Assembly (NCBI GenBank): GCA_947455515.1
Contig: CANGOF010000010.1
Span: 1-46,587 of the forward strand
DNA length: 46,587 bases
From: Flavobacteriia bacterium
GTDB lineage: Bacteria; Bacteroidota; Bacteroidia; Flavobacteriales_D; Crocinitomicaceae
Direction: 5' to 3'
Shown: positions 35,750 through 45,617 of the stretch, in pieces
Layout of the letters: every line of letters begins with the position of its first letter
How positions within the stretch are numbered: position 1 is the stretch's first letter
Notes under the pieces: model-generated
The model's input: the letters and a program-made list of their open reading frames with translations, nothing else
Databases searched by the model: none
What the model was told of the DNA's origin: nothing
Made by a program: the position numbers and the translations under genes

Positions 35750-37306
35750 ATGGCTGAAGTACAAGCAGGATTAGAAATTCAAGAAATATTAGATCAATTA
35801 GGGATTGAAGCTACGAATAGTGGTGCATCTACAGGTAGTTTTTGGTATGAAACTAAAGGTGAAACGATTGATTCTTACTCTCCAGTAGACGGAAAATTAA
35901 TCGCGTCTGTTACTGCTGCTACAGAAGCAGAATATCAAAAAATTGTTGACAAAGCGCAAAAAGCGTTTAAAGAATGGAGACAAGTTCCTGCACCAAAACG
36001 TGGTGAAGTTGTTCGTCAATTAGCAGAAAAATTAAGAGAATATAAAGAGCCACTTGGAAAATTGGTTTCTTACGAAATGGGTAAATCCTTACAAGAAGGG
36101 TTGGGTGAAGTTCAAGAGATGATTGATATCTGTGATTTCGCTGTAGGTTTATCACGTCAATTATATGGTTTAACAATGCATTCTGAGCGCGCTGGACACA
36201 GAATGTACGAGCAATACCACCCACTTGGATTGGTAGGTATCATTTCTGCATTCAATTTCCCGGTTGCAGTTTGGAATTGGAATACAGCGTTAGCATGGGT
36301 GTGTGGTGATGTTTGTATTTGGAAACCATCTGAAAAAACACCATTAACAGCAATTGCTTGTCAAAAAATTACAGAAGAAGTATTTACAGACAATGACGTT
36401 CCAGAAGGAGTATCTAACTTAATTATTGGTGGAGCTGAAATCGGAAAATTATTAACTGCAGATACACGCGTTCCTTTGATTTCTGCAACTGGTTCTACGC
36501 GTATGGGTAAATCTGTTGGTGAAGTTGTTGGTGCTCGTTTAGGTAAATCATTATTGGAATTAGGAGGTAACAATGCAATTATAATTACTCCAACTGCTGA
36601 CTTAAAAGTGGTTGTTCCAGGTGCAGTTTTTGGCGCTGTTGGAACTGCTGGTCAACGTTGTACTTCTACGCGTCGTTTGATTATTCATGAAGATGTATAT
36701 GATGTTGTTAGAGATGCAATCGTGAAAGCGTATGGTCAATTAAAAATTGGTAATCCCCTAGATACAAATATGCACGTTGGACCACTTATTGATAAAGATG
36801 CTGTTGCTGCGTATGAAAATGCGTTGAAACAAGTTGTTATTGAAGGAGGTAAAGTGTTAGTAGAAGGCGAAGTGCTTTCTGGTGAAGGATATGAATCAGG
36901 ATGTTATGTGAAACCAGCGATTGCGGAAGCATCAAATTCATTTAAAATTGTTCAACACGAAACTTTTGCACCAATTCTTTACATTATGAAATACTCTGGT
37001 GGTGTAGAAAATGCAATAGAAATGCAAAATGCAGTGCCTCAAGGGTTATCTTCTGCAATCATGACAAACAACTTGAAAGAAGCAGAAGCATTTTTAGCAG
37101 CTTCAGGTTCGGATTGTGGTATCGCAAATGTAAATATCGGTACTTCTGGTGCTGAGATTGGAGGTGCTTTTGGTGGTGAAAAAGAAACTGGTGGTGGACG
37201 TGAGTCTGGATCAGATGCTTGGAAAGTGTACATGCGTCGTCAAACAAATACGATTAATTACTCAGACAGCTTACCTTTAGCACAAGGGATTAAATTTGAT
37301 TTATAA
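35750..37306 (+). CDS. Aldehyde dehydrogenase, ALDH7/aminoadipate-semialdehyde dehydrogenase-like
   Basis: ISAFNFPVAVWNWN, ISATGSTRMGKSVGE, LELGGNNAIII, GAVGTAGQRCTSTRRL, GESGSDAWKVYMRRQTNTINYS-type ALDH7 C-terminus. Confidence 0.92.
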   Translation: MAEVQAGLEIQEILDQLGIEATNSGASTGSFWYETKGETIDSYSPVDGKLIASVTAATEAEYQKIVDKAQKAFKEWRQVPAPKRGEVVRQLAEKLREYKEPLGKLVSYEMGKSLQEGLGEVQEMIDICDFAVGLSRQLYGLTMHSERAGHRMYEQYHPLGLVGIISAFNFPVAVWNWNTALAWVCGDVCIWKPSEKTPLTAIACQKITEEVFTDNDVPEGVSNLIIGGAEIGKLLTADTRVPLISATGSTRMGKSVGEVVGARLGKSLLELGGNNAIIITPTADLKVVVPGAVFGAVGTAGQRCTSTRRLIIHEDVYDVVRDAIVKAYGQLKIGNPLDTNMHVGPLIDKDAVAAYENALKQVVIEGGKVLVEGEVLSGEGYESGCYVKPAIAEASNSFKIVQHETFAPILYIMKYSGGVENAIEMQNAVPQGLSSAIMTNNLKEAEAFLAASGSDCGIANVNIGTSGAEIGGAFGGEKETGGGRESGSDAWKVYMRRQTNTINYSDSLPLAQGIKFDL

Positions 37307-37329
37307 TAAAATAAAAACAATGTTTTTAT

Positions 37330-37359
37330 AAGGCGATTGCGATGCAATCGCCTTTTTTT
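37330..37359 (+). terminator. Rho-independent terminator
   Basis: AAGGCGATTGC-GAT-GCAATCGCCTT plus T-run. Confidence 0.88.
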
Positions 37360-37512
37360 ATATAATTTTATTGTGTTCTATTTAGTTCGGGTTAGTCGCG
37401 ATTAAACCCTTCACACCCTTATATCCGTCCTTCATCTATCCCTTCTCACCCCTTATATTCTGCTCTTCGTCGATTATTTACAGGCTAAATTATTTACACG
37501 ATTTTTAATATT

Positions 37513-37520
37513 TATATTTG
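37513..37520 (+). promoter_or_regulatory. Possible -7 element upstream of the efflux operon
   Basis: TATATTTG 44 bp upstream of the TolC-like start; no clear -33 element. Confidence 0.35.
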
Positions 37521-37563
37521 TTCTGAATAATACATTGATTGAATACTAATTAATTGTAAGTAC

Positions 37564-38862
37564 ATGAAAAACAAATTGTTATTTTTAACCATTGCCTTTT
37601 ATGCTTTTTCAAGTAAAGCACAAACGCTTAATTTGGAACAATGCCTTAAAATGGCAGATACTGCTAATGTAATCATACGAAATGCGCGTGTGGACGTGGC
37701 AATGAGTGCAAGTCAAATAGATGCTTATCAATCTGCATTATTACCTAAATTAATTTATGCTGGCGATTATAAGTACAATGCTATTATTCCAGGACAGTTA
37801 ATTCCAGGACAAATTGCAGGTGGAGCTCCAGGTACCTATGTTGCGGTGCAATTTGGTGTTCCAGTAAATATTAGTAATACAGTTCAATTGAACCAAGTAT
37901 TGTTTAATCCGCAATTGAATGCAGCGATTAAAACTTTGAAAATTAATCAGGAAGTTTCTGAAATTCAAGCGGGTTTGACAGAACAAAATATAAAATACCA
38001 ATTGATTCAGACGTATTACAATTTGCAAGCGGTTCACAAACAATTAGCTTTTGTGCAAGAAAATGGTCTCAATATGGATAAAATGATTGCTAATATGAAA
38101 GCGATGTATGAGCAAAAATTGGTGATTTCTACGGAATTAGATAAATTAAACATTACACGTTTAACTCTGAAGAATCAAGAACAAACCTTGATTTCAACGA
38201 AGGAAAAAACTGAGAACTACTTAAAATTAATGATTGGTAAAACAATCAATGATAAAGTCGAATTTCAACAAGAAGGTGATGTACAACGTACTCTTTTGAA
38301 GGAACAAAAAGGAGTAAACGCATTGGATATACAGTTGCTACAAGCGCAACAACGTTTAAATTTAGTAGAGCGTAAAGGGATTAACATGGCATATTTACCA
38401 GTACTTTCTTTTTACGGAACTTATTTATATAGCTATAATTACCGTCCTGAAAGTTCATTTGGAAAAGGTATCAATGGGGCTTTTGTTGGATTGAAATTAG
38501 ATTGGACATTATTTGATGGCTTCGAAAAATACCATAAATCAAAAGTGAATTTATTTCAACGTGGAAAAATCGCTGACCAACTCGATTATTCTAAAAAACA
38601 GTTGGATGTAAACATTATTAACGCGAAAAAACAAGTGGAGATACAAACCCAATCGCTACAAATTTCGCAAGAACAATTGGTTTTAGCTGAGAAGGTTCAA
38701 AAACAAGCGAAGTTTTCATTTGAACAAGGAGTTATTAGTTCAAATGATTTATTAAAAAGTGAAAATGATTTATATCAAGCTCAAACAAATGTAGTTGTTG
38801 CCTATGTTCAATTACGTCAAGCAGAATTGGAATTATTAAAATTAACTGGAAATATAAAATAA
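37564..38862 (+). CDS. TolC-family outer membrane efflux protein
   Basis: Signal peptide, LNLEQCLKMADTANVIIRNARVDVAMS, repeated long coiled-coil helices. Confidence 0.9.
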   Translation: MKNKLLFLTIAFYAFSSKAQTLNLEQCLKMADTANVIIRNARVDVAMSASQIDAYQSALLPKLIYAGDYKYNAIIPGQLIPGQIAGGAPGTYVAVQFGVPVNISNTVQLNQVLFNPQLNAAIKTLKINQEVSEIQAGLTEQNIKYQLIQTYYNLQAVHKQLAFVQENGLNMDKMIANMKAMYEQKLVISTELDKLNITRLTLKNQEQTLISTKEKTENYLKLMIGKTINDKVEFQQEGDVQRTLLKEQKGVNALDIQLLQAQQRLNLVERKGINMAYLPVLSFYGTYLYSYNYRPESSFGKGINGAFVGLKLDWTLFDGFEKYHKSKVNLFQRGKIADQLDYSKKQLDVNIINAKKQVEIQTQSLQISQEQLVLAEKVQKQAKFSFEQGVISSNDLLKSENDLYQAQTNVVVAYVQLRQAELELLKLTGNIK

Positions 38863-38868
38863 ACGAAT

Positions 38869-39924
38869 ATGAATAAGAGAGTAATAACAATTATAGGTAT
38901 TGCAATTGTATTGGTAGCAATTAGTGTCGTAAAACTAAAAAGTAACAAGCAAAAAGTTCAAGCTAAATTGTATATCCATGATACGACAACGGCTATTTTA
39001 GTGAATGTTGCAAAACCTAAATTTCATTCCTTTGAAAATTCATTTTCCTACTTAGGAACGTTCGACCCAAATAAACAAAACTTAATAGGTTCAGATGTAG
39101 CAGGAAAAATCATTCTTATGAATATACAGGATGGAGACAAAGTATCTAAGGGTCAAATTTTAGCAAAATTAGATGATGAAATGTTGTCTTTACAATTAGA
39201 AAATGCAGCAATTCAAGTAGAAAGTCAAAAAAATGATGATGCACGTAATAGCTATTTAATTAAAGAAAATGCAATTACGGGTGTTCAAAATGAAAAAACG
39301 AAATTAGCGTTGAAAGCAGCTGAAGCGAATTATAAATTGATTAAGAAACAATTCAAAAACACATCAATCACTTCTCCATTTGCTGGTGTGGTTACTAAAA
39401 AAATGGTCGACTTAGGAAGTGTGATCGGTATCGGAACTCCTTTGTTTGAAATTACAGACATTTCTTCTGTAAAATTAAATATTTCTGTACCAGAGCGAGA
39501 CATTCTAAAATTCAAAGAAGGTCAAAAAGTTATAATTAATGTAGATGTGTATGACAATATTGATTTTCAAGGAACGGTTTCTTCTATTGGAGTAAAAGCA
39601 GATGCAAGTCATAATTTCAAAGTAGAAATTGCGGTTAAAAATTCTGGTAAAAATCGTATTATGGCTGGAATGTACGGTTCTGTGAAGTTGGCAAATGCAA
39701 CCGCTAAAAATGCGCTATCTGTAGCACGTAAAGCACTTGTAGGTTCAACGAAACATCCTCAGGTATACATTGTTCGCAATGGTAAAGCGAAATTGGTTTC
39801 GTTTACAGCTGGTACAAGCGATGGTGAATTTATTGAAATTGTAGATGGTTTGACTGCCAATGATGTAGTAATTGTGAAAGGTCAAATTAATTTACAAAAT
39901 AATTCAAACGTTCTTATTAAATAA
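38869..39924 (+). CDS. Efflux RND transporter periplasmic adaptor subunit
   Basis: GSDVAGKIILMNIQDGDKVSKGQILAKLDDEML lipoyl-like motif, FKNTSITSPFAGVVTKKMVDLGS, N-terminal TM. Confidence 0.92.
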   Translation: MNKRVITIIGIAIVLVAISVVKLKSNKQKVQAKLYIHDTTTAILVNVAKPKFHSFENSFSYLGTFDPNKQNLIGSDVAGKIILMNIQDGDKVSKGQILAKLDDEMLSLQLENAAIQVESQKNDDARNSYLIKENAITGVQNEKTKLALKAAEANYKLIKKQFKNTSITSPFAGVVTKKMVDLGSVIGIGTPLFEITDISSVKLNISVPERDILKFKEGQKVIINVDVYDNIDFQGTVSSIGVKADASHNFKVEIAVKNSGKNRIMAGMYGSVKLANATAKNALSVARKALVGSTKHPQVYIVRNGKAKLVSFTAGTSDGEFIEIVDGLTANDVVIVKGQINLQNNSNVLIK

Positions 39925-39932
39925 TTGATATT

Positions 39933-42900
39933 ATGACAATTACGGAAATTGCTATCAAACGACCTTCCTTAATTATTGTAATTTTTACAATACTTATTGG
40001 AGGAGGGATGCTAAGTTACAATCAACTTAGTTATCAATTATTACCTGATTTTTCACCTCCCTTATTAACCATTACAACTCCATATCCAGGAGCTTCTCCA
40101 TCCATTGTTGAGAGTCAAGTATCTGAACCTATGGAGGATGCGTTAAGTGGTTTGGAAGGGATTAAAGAAGTAACTTCTTTCTCTTTGGAAAATGCTTCGA
40201 TGGTTTTGTTAGAGTTTGAACACTCAACAGATATTGAACAAGTGATGCAGGATGCCCAACGTAAAATTGAAGGTTTAAAAAAGAATCTTCCAGACGATGC
40301 GGAAACACCTGTTATTTCAAAAATTGAGCCTAATGCTTCTCCTGTTTTACAAGTAAGTGTAACAGCTAAAAATTTGGAAGACCGTGCATTTTTTGAATTG
40401 ATGAAAGAGGATGTGCTTCCAATGTTGAAACAAACGCAAGGTGTTGGTGAAATAAATGTTCTTGGAGGTGAAGAACGCGAAGTGCGTGTTAACATCGATA
40501 AGCAAAAAGCGAAATTAGCTGGGTTGTCGTTAACTTCAATCAACCAAGCCATTGCTGCTGCGAATATTGAATTCCCTACTGGTAAAGTGAAAGATTTAAA
40601 CGAGCAAATGACAGTTCGTTTGGCTGGAAAATACAAAACGGTAGCCGAACTTCAAAATTTAGTATTAGGTTCAAATGGAACCTCGACAGTTAAATTGAAG
40701 GATGTAGCAGATGTTTATGATGGTTTAAAAGACCAATTAACGATTAGTCGTTACAATGGAATTAATGGAATTGGTTTACGTATTAAAAAACAATCCGATG
40801 CAAATGCAGTGATTCTTTCGAAGTTGACTCAAGAGAAATTCAAATCGTTGGAAGAAAAATACAAAAAAGAAGGCTTGAAATTTGAGGTTGCAACAGATAC
40901 TTCTGTTCCAACAATTCAAGCGGTAGACGCAGTATTCCACGATTTAGAATTAGCAGTTTTCTTAGTGGCGCTGGTAATGATATTATTCTTACATAGTTTG
41001 CGTAATGCATTCATCGTTTTAGTTTCTATTCCAGCATCGTTGATTTCAACATTCATTGCCATGTATTTACTTGGATATACCTTAAACTTAATGACTTTGT
41101 TAGCAATGTCATTAGTGATTGGTATCTTGGTGGATGACTCGATTGTGGTATTGGAAAATATTTACCGCCACTTAAGCATGGGAAAAGACAAGCGTCAAGC
41201 TGCATTGGATGGAAGAAATGAAATTGGGTTTACTGCCCTTGCCATTACGTTTGTGGATGTCGTTGTATTTACTCCTGTTGTATTCGTTCAAGGTACGATT
41301 TCGGATATCCTTCATCAATTCTCAATTGTTGTTGTGATTTCTACTTTGATGTCTTTATTTGTATGTTTTACATTAACACCATGGTTAGCTTCTCGTTTTG
41401 CCAAAGAAACAGTGTTAAAACAATCCAATCCATTCCATCGTATTTTGATGTGGGTAGAACGTCGTATTACGATTTTTACGGATCAATACGTGTTGTTGGT
41501 TGCTTGGGTATTGAAACATAAAATAGTAGCTTCAATTGGTGTTTTGGTATTGTTCATTGCTTCCATTGTAGTGATGGGGACAGGAATTGTTGGTCAAGAG
41601 TTTGTTGCTCAAGGTGACCAAGGAAAATTCATGGTGAAATTGAAATACGATAAGAGTACTCCATTTGAAGAAAACAATGCCACTACATATGCAATAGAGC
41701 AGTTTATCTTAGCACAAAAAGATGTGAAGATGGTATTCTCTAATGTAGGTGGGCCTAGTGCTGGAATGGGAGCTGCTTCTTTTGGTAATGAGTCGCGTTC
41801 AGAATTGACTGTGAAGTTGAAAGATCATGTACAAGATCATTATCCAACCGCAGAATATATGAGTAAAATTCGTGAGAAAATTGAGCATAAATTCCCAGGA
41901 ATCGAAGTGAAAACAATCAATATCGGAATGGTGGAATCTGAAGAGGCACCAATCGAAATTTTCTTATCAAGTAACGATACAGATTTATTAATGGAAGAAG
42001 CAAGACGTTTGAAAAAAGCGATCTTATTGATGCCAGGAGCAAAAGATCCAACGATTTCTACAGATGATATTACGCCTGAAATTCGTGTTGAATTAGACCG
42101 TGAAAAAATGGGTCAGTTAGGATTACCAATTGCTGTTGTGGGAGTTCAATTGCAAAATGCGTTGTCAGGAAACTCGTCCTCTAATTTCTCTGAAAATGCA
42201 AATGAGTATGACATCCGTGTGATGATGGATCAAGGAGATCGTAAAAATGTAGATGATATCAAAAACATGAGTTTTACTACAACGAAAGGGAATGTAGTAG
42301 AATTGGAAGAGTTTGCAAATATTGCGATTGAGAATGGTTTTGGTTCGTTAGAACGTAAAAATAGATTAAGTTCAACAACCGTTCGTGCGTATGTATTGGG
42401 TACAGCAGGAGGGACCTTAGCTCAAAAAATCAATGAATATTTGGAGAAAGAACCTTTGAACGAAAACGTAAGATTGACTTGGGGTGGTGAGGTTAAACGT
42501 CAGAAAGAAGGTTTCGGAGCGATGGGTACAGCAATGTTGATTGGTTTAGTACTTGTGTACTTAATCATGGTAGCTTTGTATGACAACTTCATTTATCCGT
42601 TTGTGGTATTATTCTCCATACCAGTTGCATTAATTGGTGCTTTGTTAGCATTAAATTTCTCATCTTCAAATATCGGTATTTTTACCATGTTAGGTATGAT
42701 CATGTTACTTGGATTGGTTGCTAAGAATGCAATCTTAATTGTCGATTTTACCAATCATTTGAAAACAACAGGTAAAAATACCACTGAAGCATTATTGGAA
42801 GCAATTAAAGAACGTATGCGACCAATTTTAATGACAACGATTGCGATGGTAATCGGTATGGTTCCAATTGCAATTGCAAAAGGTTCTGGTGCAGAATGGA

Positions 42901-43025
42901 AAAACGGTTTAGCATGGGTATTAATAGGTGGTTTGTTAAGTTCTATGTTCTTGACAATCATTGTGGTTCCGATGATGTATTATATCGTGGATGCGGTAAA
43001 ATTCAGAATTTCAAAACGAAATTAA
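39933..43025 (+). CDS. Efflux RND transporter permease (AcrB/HAE1-like)
   Basis: 1030 aa; PGASPSIVESQVSEPMEDALSGLEGI, LAMSLVIGILVDDSIVVLENIYRH, GLVAKNAILIVDFTN. Confidence 0.95.
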   Translation: MTITEIAIKRPSLIIVIFTILIGGGMLSYNQLSYQLLPDFSPPLLTITTPYPGASPSIVESQVSEPMEDALSGLEGIKEVTSFSLENASMVLLEFEHSTDIEQVMQDAQRKIEGLKKNLPDDAETPVISKIEPNASPVLQVSVTAKNLEDRAFFELMKEDVLPMLKQTQGVGEINVLGGEEREVRVNIDKQKAKLAGLSLTSINQAIAAANIEFPTGKVKDLNEQMTVRLAGKYKTVAELQNLVLGSNGTSTVKLKDVADVYDGLKDQLTISRYNGINGIGLRIKKQSDANAVILSKLTQEKFKSLEEKYKKEGLKFEVATDTSVPTIQAVDAVFHDLELAVFLVALVMILFLHSLRNAFIVLVSIPASLISTFIAMYLLGYTLNLMTLLAMSLVIGILVDDSIVVLENIYRHLSMGKDKRQAALDGRNEIGFTALAITFVDVVVFTPVVFVQGTISDILHQFSIVVVISTLMSLFVCFTLTPWLASRFAKETVLKQSNPFHRILMWVERRITIFTDQYVLLVAWVLKHKIVASIGVLVLFIASIVVMGTGIVGQEFVAQGDQGKFMVKLKYDKSTPFEENNATTYAIEQFILAQKDVKMVFSNVGGPSAGMGAASFGNESRSELTVKLKDHVQDHYPTAEYMSKIREKIEHKFPGIEVKTINIGMVESEEAPIEIFLSSNDTDLLMEEARRLKKAILLMPGAKDPTISTDDITPEIRVELDREKMGQLGLPIAVVGVQLQNALSGNSSSNFSENANEYDIRVMMDQGDRKNVDDIKNMSFTTTKGNVVELEEFANIAIENGFGSLERKNRLSSTTVRAYVLGTAGGTLAQKINEYLEKEPLNENVRLTWGGEVKRQKEGFGAMGTAMLIGLVLVYLIMVALYDNFIYPFVVLFSIPVALIGALLALNFSSSNIGIFTMLGMIMLLGLVAKNAILIVDFTNHLKTTGKNTTEALLEAIKERMRPILMTTIAMVIGMVPIAIAKGSGAEWKNGLAWVLIGGLLSSMFLTIIVVPMMYYIVDAVKFRISKRN

Positions 43026-43043
43026 TTGTCTTGGTATTTGTAT

Positions 43044-43063
43044 AGACGCAATACATTGCGTCT
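43044..43063. repeat. Palindromic intergenic element AGACGCAAT-AC-ATTGCGTCT
   Basis: Perfect 9-bp arms with 2-bp spacer immediately downstream of the RND gene. Confidence 0.75.
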
Positions 43064-43095
43064 CTAAACGGCTCAACAATAATATAAAATTATTT

Positions 43096-43118
43096 AAAGG
43101 GGCTTCGGCCCCTTTTTT
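43096..43118 (+). terminator. Rho-independent terminator with UUCG tetraloop
   Basis: AAAGGGGC-TTCG-GCCCCTTTTTT. Confidence 0.93.
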
Positions 43119-43169
43119 GGCACTTAATTTGATTAACATTTCCTATGTGAAACTCAAAATCTATTCGCC

Positions 43170-43976
43170 ATGAAAAACATTGTTCTATATACTTCCATTT
43201 TTGGTTTATTATCATTCACAAACAAAACAACAGATCCAGTTACTACTGGTTTGTCTTCGAAAGAACTCCGTAAAATCGAAAACCAATCTTTTCGTTCTGG
43301 CGAACAATTGGATTACGTAATTCATTATGGAATCATTGATGCGGGAACTGCGCGTTTAGAACTTAAAAAAGAGGATGCTAAAATCAATGGAAGAGAGATT
43401 TTACATAGTGTTGGAACCGGAAGAAGCCTTGGAGCGTTCGATTGGTTTTTTAAAGTACGTGATAAATATGAAACCTTTCTTGATGAAGAAGGTGTATTCC
43501 CTCATGTTTTTAAACGTGACATTGATGAAGGCGGGTACAAAATAAACCAAGAATACAAATTCTATCAGCATGCAAACTTGATCGATAATGGGAAAGAAAA
43601 AGTGAAAGATGCTCCAAGTTATGTGCAAGATATGCTTTCTTCTTTCTATTATGCTCGTACATTTGATTATGAAAATGCTAAAAAAGGAGATGTGTTTGTG
43701 ATTAATTCTTACGTGGATGAAAAACTCTTTCCTATTAAAATAAAATTCAAAGGCATCAAAACGATTTCCATTCGTACAGGGAAATATAAATGTTACCTAT
43801 TCAATCCAGTTGTTCAAACGGGTCGAATTTTCAAACATGAAGAAGATTGTAATTTTTATATTACCGCGGATGCAAACAAAATTCCTTTATTAATTGAAGC
43901 CAAACTAATGGTTGGCTCTATCAAAATGGAATTAAGTGGTTACAAAGGATTATTAGAACGCTTGACAAAAGTTTAG
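43170..43976 (+). CDS. DUF3108 domain-containing protein
   Basis: FRSGEQLDYVIHYGIIDAGTARLELKK; exported N-terminus. Confidence 0.8.
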   Translation: MKNIVLYTSIFGLLSFTNKTTDPVTTGLSSKELRKIENQSFRSGEQLDYVIHYGIIDAGTARLELKKEDAKINGREILHSVGTGRSLGAFDWFFKVRDKYETFLDEEGVFPHVFKRDIDEGGYKINQEYKFYQHANLIDNGKEKVKDAPSYVQDMLSSFYYARTFDYENAKKGDVFVINSYVDEKLFPIKIKFKGIKTISIRTGKYKCYLFNPVVQTGRIFKHEEDCNFYITADANKIPLLIEAKLMVGSIKMELSGYKGLLERLTKV

Positions 43977-43997
43977 AATCTTACCTATTATTTTTGC

Positions 43998-44027
43998 GGC
44001 TATCCATAACAGGATAGCCTTTTTTTT
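43998..44027 (+). terminator. Rho-independent terminator
   Basis: GGCTATCC-ATAACA-GGATAGCC plus T8. Confidence 0.9.
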
Positions 44028-44121
44028 GCCCTAAATTTTTGTCAAATTTAAAATTCTATTGGATGTTTTTTATTAACTTAAATAGTACATATATTTATAA
44101 TTAACTGAAAAACAATATTAT

Positions 44122-45384
44122 ATGAAAGAAGAGTTCTTGCATTATTTATGGAAAACTAAAAATGTACCAGGGAATAATTTATCTTTAACAGATGGTAGAA
44201 AAATTAAAATAAACTCTTATGGACAGCATAACTATGACAGTGGACCAGATTTTTCAAATGCATCTATAAAACTCGATGGAATAGATTGGATTGGAAATAT
44301 TGAAATGCATATAAAATCATCCGATTGGTATGCGCATAACCATCATTTGGATAGCGCATATGACAATGTAATTCTTCATGTAGTGTATGAACACGACAAA
44401 GAGGTTTTTGTTAATCAAGAGGTTATGCCTACTTTGGAATTGATAAATTTTATTCCTTTATCTCATTTCGAACATTACTCTAAAATTATTTCTAATCAAA
44501 AATGGATTCCTTGTTTGGATTTGTTAAAAACTGTGGAAACGTTTCATATTGAAAATCAAATCGAATTTGCAGTTTTTCAACGTTTAGAAAGAAAAGTAGA
44601 GCTGATTTTACAAAGATTTAAAGAACTAAATTTCGATTTGAATAAATTAATCATTGAAAATACTGCTGCAATTTTAGGTGCTAAAGTGAATCGTTTACCA
44701 ATGATCGAACTCACACAAGCTATTCCTACTAATTTATATTTCAAAGAAAGTATAGAAAATCTTACAGCACTAATTTTTGAAATAGCAAATATACTACCTG
44801 AAAATTCTGAAGAAAGTTATGTAAATGAATTGAAATTAATAGGTGAATTTTACCGTAAAAAACACCAATTATCTCAACTCAATCCCTCTTCTTGGAAATA
44901 TTTTGGAATTAGAGCACCCGGATTCCCTCCGTTTCGTTTAGCTCAATTCGCAGTTTTAATGAGTAACCCTAAATTTTTCGATTTTTTAGTTTGTCCGATT
45001 GAAGAGTGGATTACGTGGTTTTTAAATGAAAAATTTAACTTAGATACATACTGGGAAACTCATTACCATTTTGATGTTTCTACTAAACCACATAAAGGGC
45101 AAATCTCAAACATTACAAAAGAATTAATTCTTATAAATGTGATTGTTCCAATAATGTATTGTTGGGGAGTTTACCAACAAAAGGACAGTTTAACTGATAA
45201 TGCATTGCAAATTCTTGAAATGTGCACCTCTGAATCCAATAATTGTATATCAAATTGGAAAAAAAACGGTTTAAATCCAATTTCAGCCAAAGATTCTCAA
45301 GGATTATTGGAATTAAAAAACGAATTTTGTGATAAGAAAAAATGTTTGTCTTGTAAAATAGGACACCAATTATTCAAACAATGA
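44122..45384 (+). CDS. DUF2851 family protein
   Basis: LHYLWKTKNVPGNNLSLTDGRKIKINSYGQHNYDSGPDFSNASIKLDGIDWIGNIEMHIKSSDWYAHNHHLDSAYDNVILHVVYEHD. Confidence 0.85.
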   Translation: MKEEFLHYLWKTKNVPGNNLSLTDGRKIKINSYGQHNYDSGPDFSNASIKLDGIDWIGNIEMHIKSSDWYAHNHHLDSAYDNVILHVVYEHDKEVFVNQEVMPTLELINFIPLSHFEHYSKIISNQKWIPCLDLLKTVETFHIENQIEFAVFQRLERKVELILQRFKELNFDLNKLIIENTAAILGAKVNRLPMIELTQAIPTNLYFKESIENLTALIFEIANILPENSEESYVNELKLIGEFYRKKHQLSQLNPSSWKYFGIRAPGFPPFRLAQFAVLMSNPKFFDFLVCPIEEWITWFLNEKFNLDTYWETHYHFDVSTKPHKGQISNITKELILINVIVPIMYCWGVYQQKDSLTDNALQILEMCTSESNNCISNWKKNGLNPISAKDSQGLLELKNEFCDKKKCLSCKIGHQLFKQ

Positions 45385-45617
45385 AACTAATACAAAAGAT
45401 TGCTTTTTTCTTTGAAATGCGCTCCTATGGTGTGTGTTCTTGGATTGCAAGAACATCTGGTATTAGTTCATCTAAAGTGAGAGTTGGATTTATCTATGCA
45501 TCTTTTATCACCTTAGGATCTCCTTTATTATTGTACTTTGCAATGGCTTGGATTTTAGAACACAAACATTTCTTTGGATTCAAAAGATTAAAAAAACCAA
45601 CTGTTTGGGAGCTGTGA
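45381..45617 (+). CDS. PspC domain protein
   Basis: 78 aa; GVCSWIARTSGISSSKVRVGFIYASFITLGSPLLLYFAMAWIL; ATG overlaps the upstream stop. Confidence 0.85.
   Translation: MKLIQKIAFFFEMRSYGVCSWIARTSGISSSKVRVGFIYASFITLGSPLLLYFAMAWILEHKHFFGFKRLKKPTVWEL

Noticed and set aside
40115-40636. 173-aa antisense ORF
   Set aside because: Opposite the conserved RND permease N-terminal region; long shadow frames are expected in strongly biased codon usage.
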